From positions 1 through 47,136 of the forward strand of contig NAOQ01000513.1 in the NCBI GenBank assembly GCA_002751075.1: 47,136 bases of DNA, in the 5' to 3' direction. This document shows positions 45,979 through 47,136 of this stretch, one piece after another (the stretch's first letter is position 1; every line of letters begins with the position of its first letter). The notes below the pieces were generated by a model. That model searched no databases. It was given only the letters and a program-made list of their open reading frames with translations, and had not been told where the DNA came from. A program made the translations under genes and the position numbers. This DNA is from Ichthyophonus hoferi (taxonomy: Eukaryota; Opisthokonta; Ichthyosporea; Ichthyophonida; Ichthyophonidae).

Positions 45979-46607
45979 TTGTTCAAGATGAGGTGAATAA
46001 TAGTGGTAAAGGTTAGCTGTAGGAGAAAGGGCTTGTACAGTTACTTAATATTCAAACGGCCCAAACCAAGTTTTTATTTTGGATTACAGAAATACTTTTA
46101 GTTGAAGGCAAACGAAAAGAGTGTATATATATGCGTTGGGCCTAGGTTGGTAGCACATATACTTATCTGAATATGTTTGTAAAGAATTTTAATATAATGC
46201 ACCAAGATAATCAAGCAGTATCCAAGTACCTACTATACATACATACTTAAGAGACACAGCATACACGAATAAAGAGAACAGCCTGAGATTTAGAAGGCTG
46301 TGCAGCACATTGCTACTAAAAGGAAGACTGAATATAGTGCAACAGGTGGAAAGGATAGATATATTGATATTGGAAAGAAATATATTTCCGATAGTTATGC
46401 GAGATTGAGTAGCCGGGATTTAGTTGGTAAAAGTATTCAATTGTCTGAATATTGTAGGTTGAGAATATGGCAGAGAAAATTATCAATAACATAGATGTAC
46501 ATGTTATACAAGTGTTTCTTTGTTGCTACTTATGTCTTTATTGTTATTTCGACCTATTTCCCAGCTCTACTTCTTCCTAACTATATATTTTTCACTAGCC
46601 AAACTAT
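45263..46607. other. Spacer between S27a and the NOL12-like gene
   Basis: It contains the presumed divergent S27a promoter, an AT dinucleotide run at 45942-45970 followed by GTGTGTG, and an unplaced 64-codon frame at 46300-46494 (with TEYSATGGKDRYIDIGKKYI) that has no family I recognise. Confidence 0.4.
45942..45970. repeat. AT dinucleotide microsatellite
   Basis: About fourteen AT units lie in the spacer and end in a GT-rich tail. Confidence 0.9.
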
Positions 46608-47100
46608 ATGAAAATGGTCGACAAACGCAAAAGCGAAGGGGGTAAACCATGGGTTAAAAGAGCGAAGGTTACTGGTGCCCCTGCTGGGAATTTTCCCGTA
46701 AAAGGATCTATAAAACCACGTAATAAACTGGTTATCACTTACGATGAGGCCAAACAGGCGTACGTTTCACATTTCACTGTTCTTTGTTCTATCTTTCTTT
46801 TTATGTTTTATATTCCTTTTTCTATCGTTTCCTTATTTTTTCCCTTACACATCTGTGTTTCGTTTGCGTATGTATCATCATTTCATTTCATTTCATGTAT
46901 ATTATCATATATATTATAGGTGTTTCTTGTATAGAGTAGGTTAAGGTTGGATACATGCTTTGTGTAGATGTTTTTACACGAGAAAATAATTTATATTGTT
47001 ACTTCTTACATTTATCTTTTGTTTTTGCTTGCCCCTTGTGCTCTATTTGACTGTAAACATATAACCTTCTCTTTCCCCCACTTCCAGGGAGATGGCTACG

Positions 47101-47136
<36 letters not shown>
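46608..47136 (+). CDS. First exon of a probable NOL12/Nop25 (Rrp17-like) nucleolar protein, truncated by window end
   Basis: Exon 46608-46759 starts ATGAAAATGG and encodes a basic N terminus (MVDKRKSEGGKPWVKRAKV) leading into KPRNKLVITYDEAKQA. This resembles the start of the NOL12 domain (RNKLVxxFDExxRxxYLTGF), a family of rRNA-processing factors. A GTACGT donor follows in phase 2. The diagnostic TGFHKRK block would lie in the next exon. A CTTCCAG acceptor at 47088 opens GGAGATGGCTACG before an AT microsatellite, but I cannot confirm that it is the next exon. Identity rests on about 15 residues. Confidence 0.45.
47102..47136. repeat. AT dinucleotide run at window end
   Basis: The window stops inside a TA/AT run of at least 15 units. 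Confidence 0.9.

Overview
This is AT-rich, intron-rich nuclear DNA from a unicellular eukaryote. Every multi-exon gene has GT-AG introns, usually opening GTATGT, GTAGGT or GTGGGT and often closing TATAG. TAA, TAG and TGA all end real genes, so the standard code is used. The ubiquitin reads D16/D24, as in several SAR-clade (stramenopile and alveolate) ubiquitins. The glucokinase is of the cyanobacterial/oomycete kind. Both hint at a SAR-type protist, but the lineage is not settled from sequence alone.

Layout, left to right: the 3' end of a Pro/Gly/His-rich repeat protein (1-573, +); a 5.8 kb repeat-filled spacer with one possible unknown gene (2766-3200); a secreted pepsin-family aspartyl protease (6354-8321, +); a 19-exon UVSSA gene for transcription-coupled DNA repair (9748-20566, +) whose introns are mostly short-unit satellites and include the assembly gap; a second repeat-rich spacer; a 9-exon LCLAT1-type acyltransferase with a 10-nt micro-exon (23733-27455, +); a third spacer; an 11-exon bacterial-type glucokinase with a C-terminal membrane anchor (30404-35988, +); a possible small secreted protein (from 36460); eEF1B guanine-exchange subunit (39040-40250, +); a 4.3 kb gene-empty stretch with one possible copia-like fossil; ubiquitin-S27a (45061-44600, -); and the first exon of a likely NOL12/Nop25-type nucleolar protein (46608 to the window end).

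The genes do not form one pathway. They are independent housekeeping genes (translation, rRNA processing, DNA repair, glycolysis, phospholipid remodelling) plus a secreted protease. eEF1B and S27a use C/G-ending codons and stand out sharply from the AT-rich background.

The most unusual signal is a repeated pattern at exon-intron borders. Decayed copies of an exon's first bases lie upstream of the true acceptor, and decayed copies of an exon's last bases plus donor lie downstream of the true donor. It appears at seven borders in four unrelated genes. It suggests that introns here grow by tandem duplication across splice junctions, with the surplus exon copy left inside the intron. Other points of interest are a tail-anchored glucokinase with altered ATP-site motifs and four dispersed repeat families (called A-D here), two of which carry recognisable but decayed reading frames.
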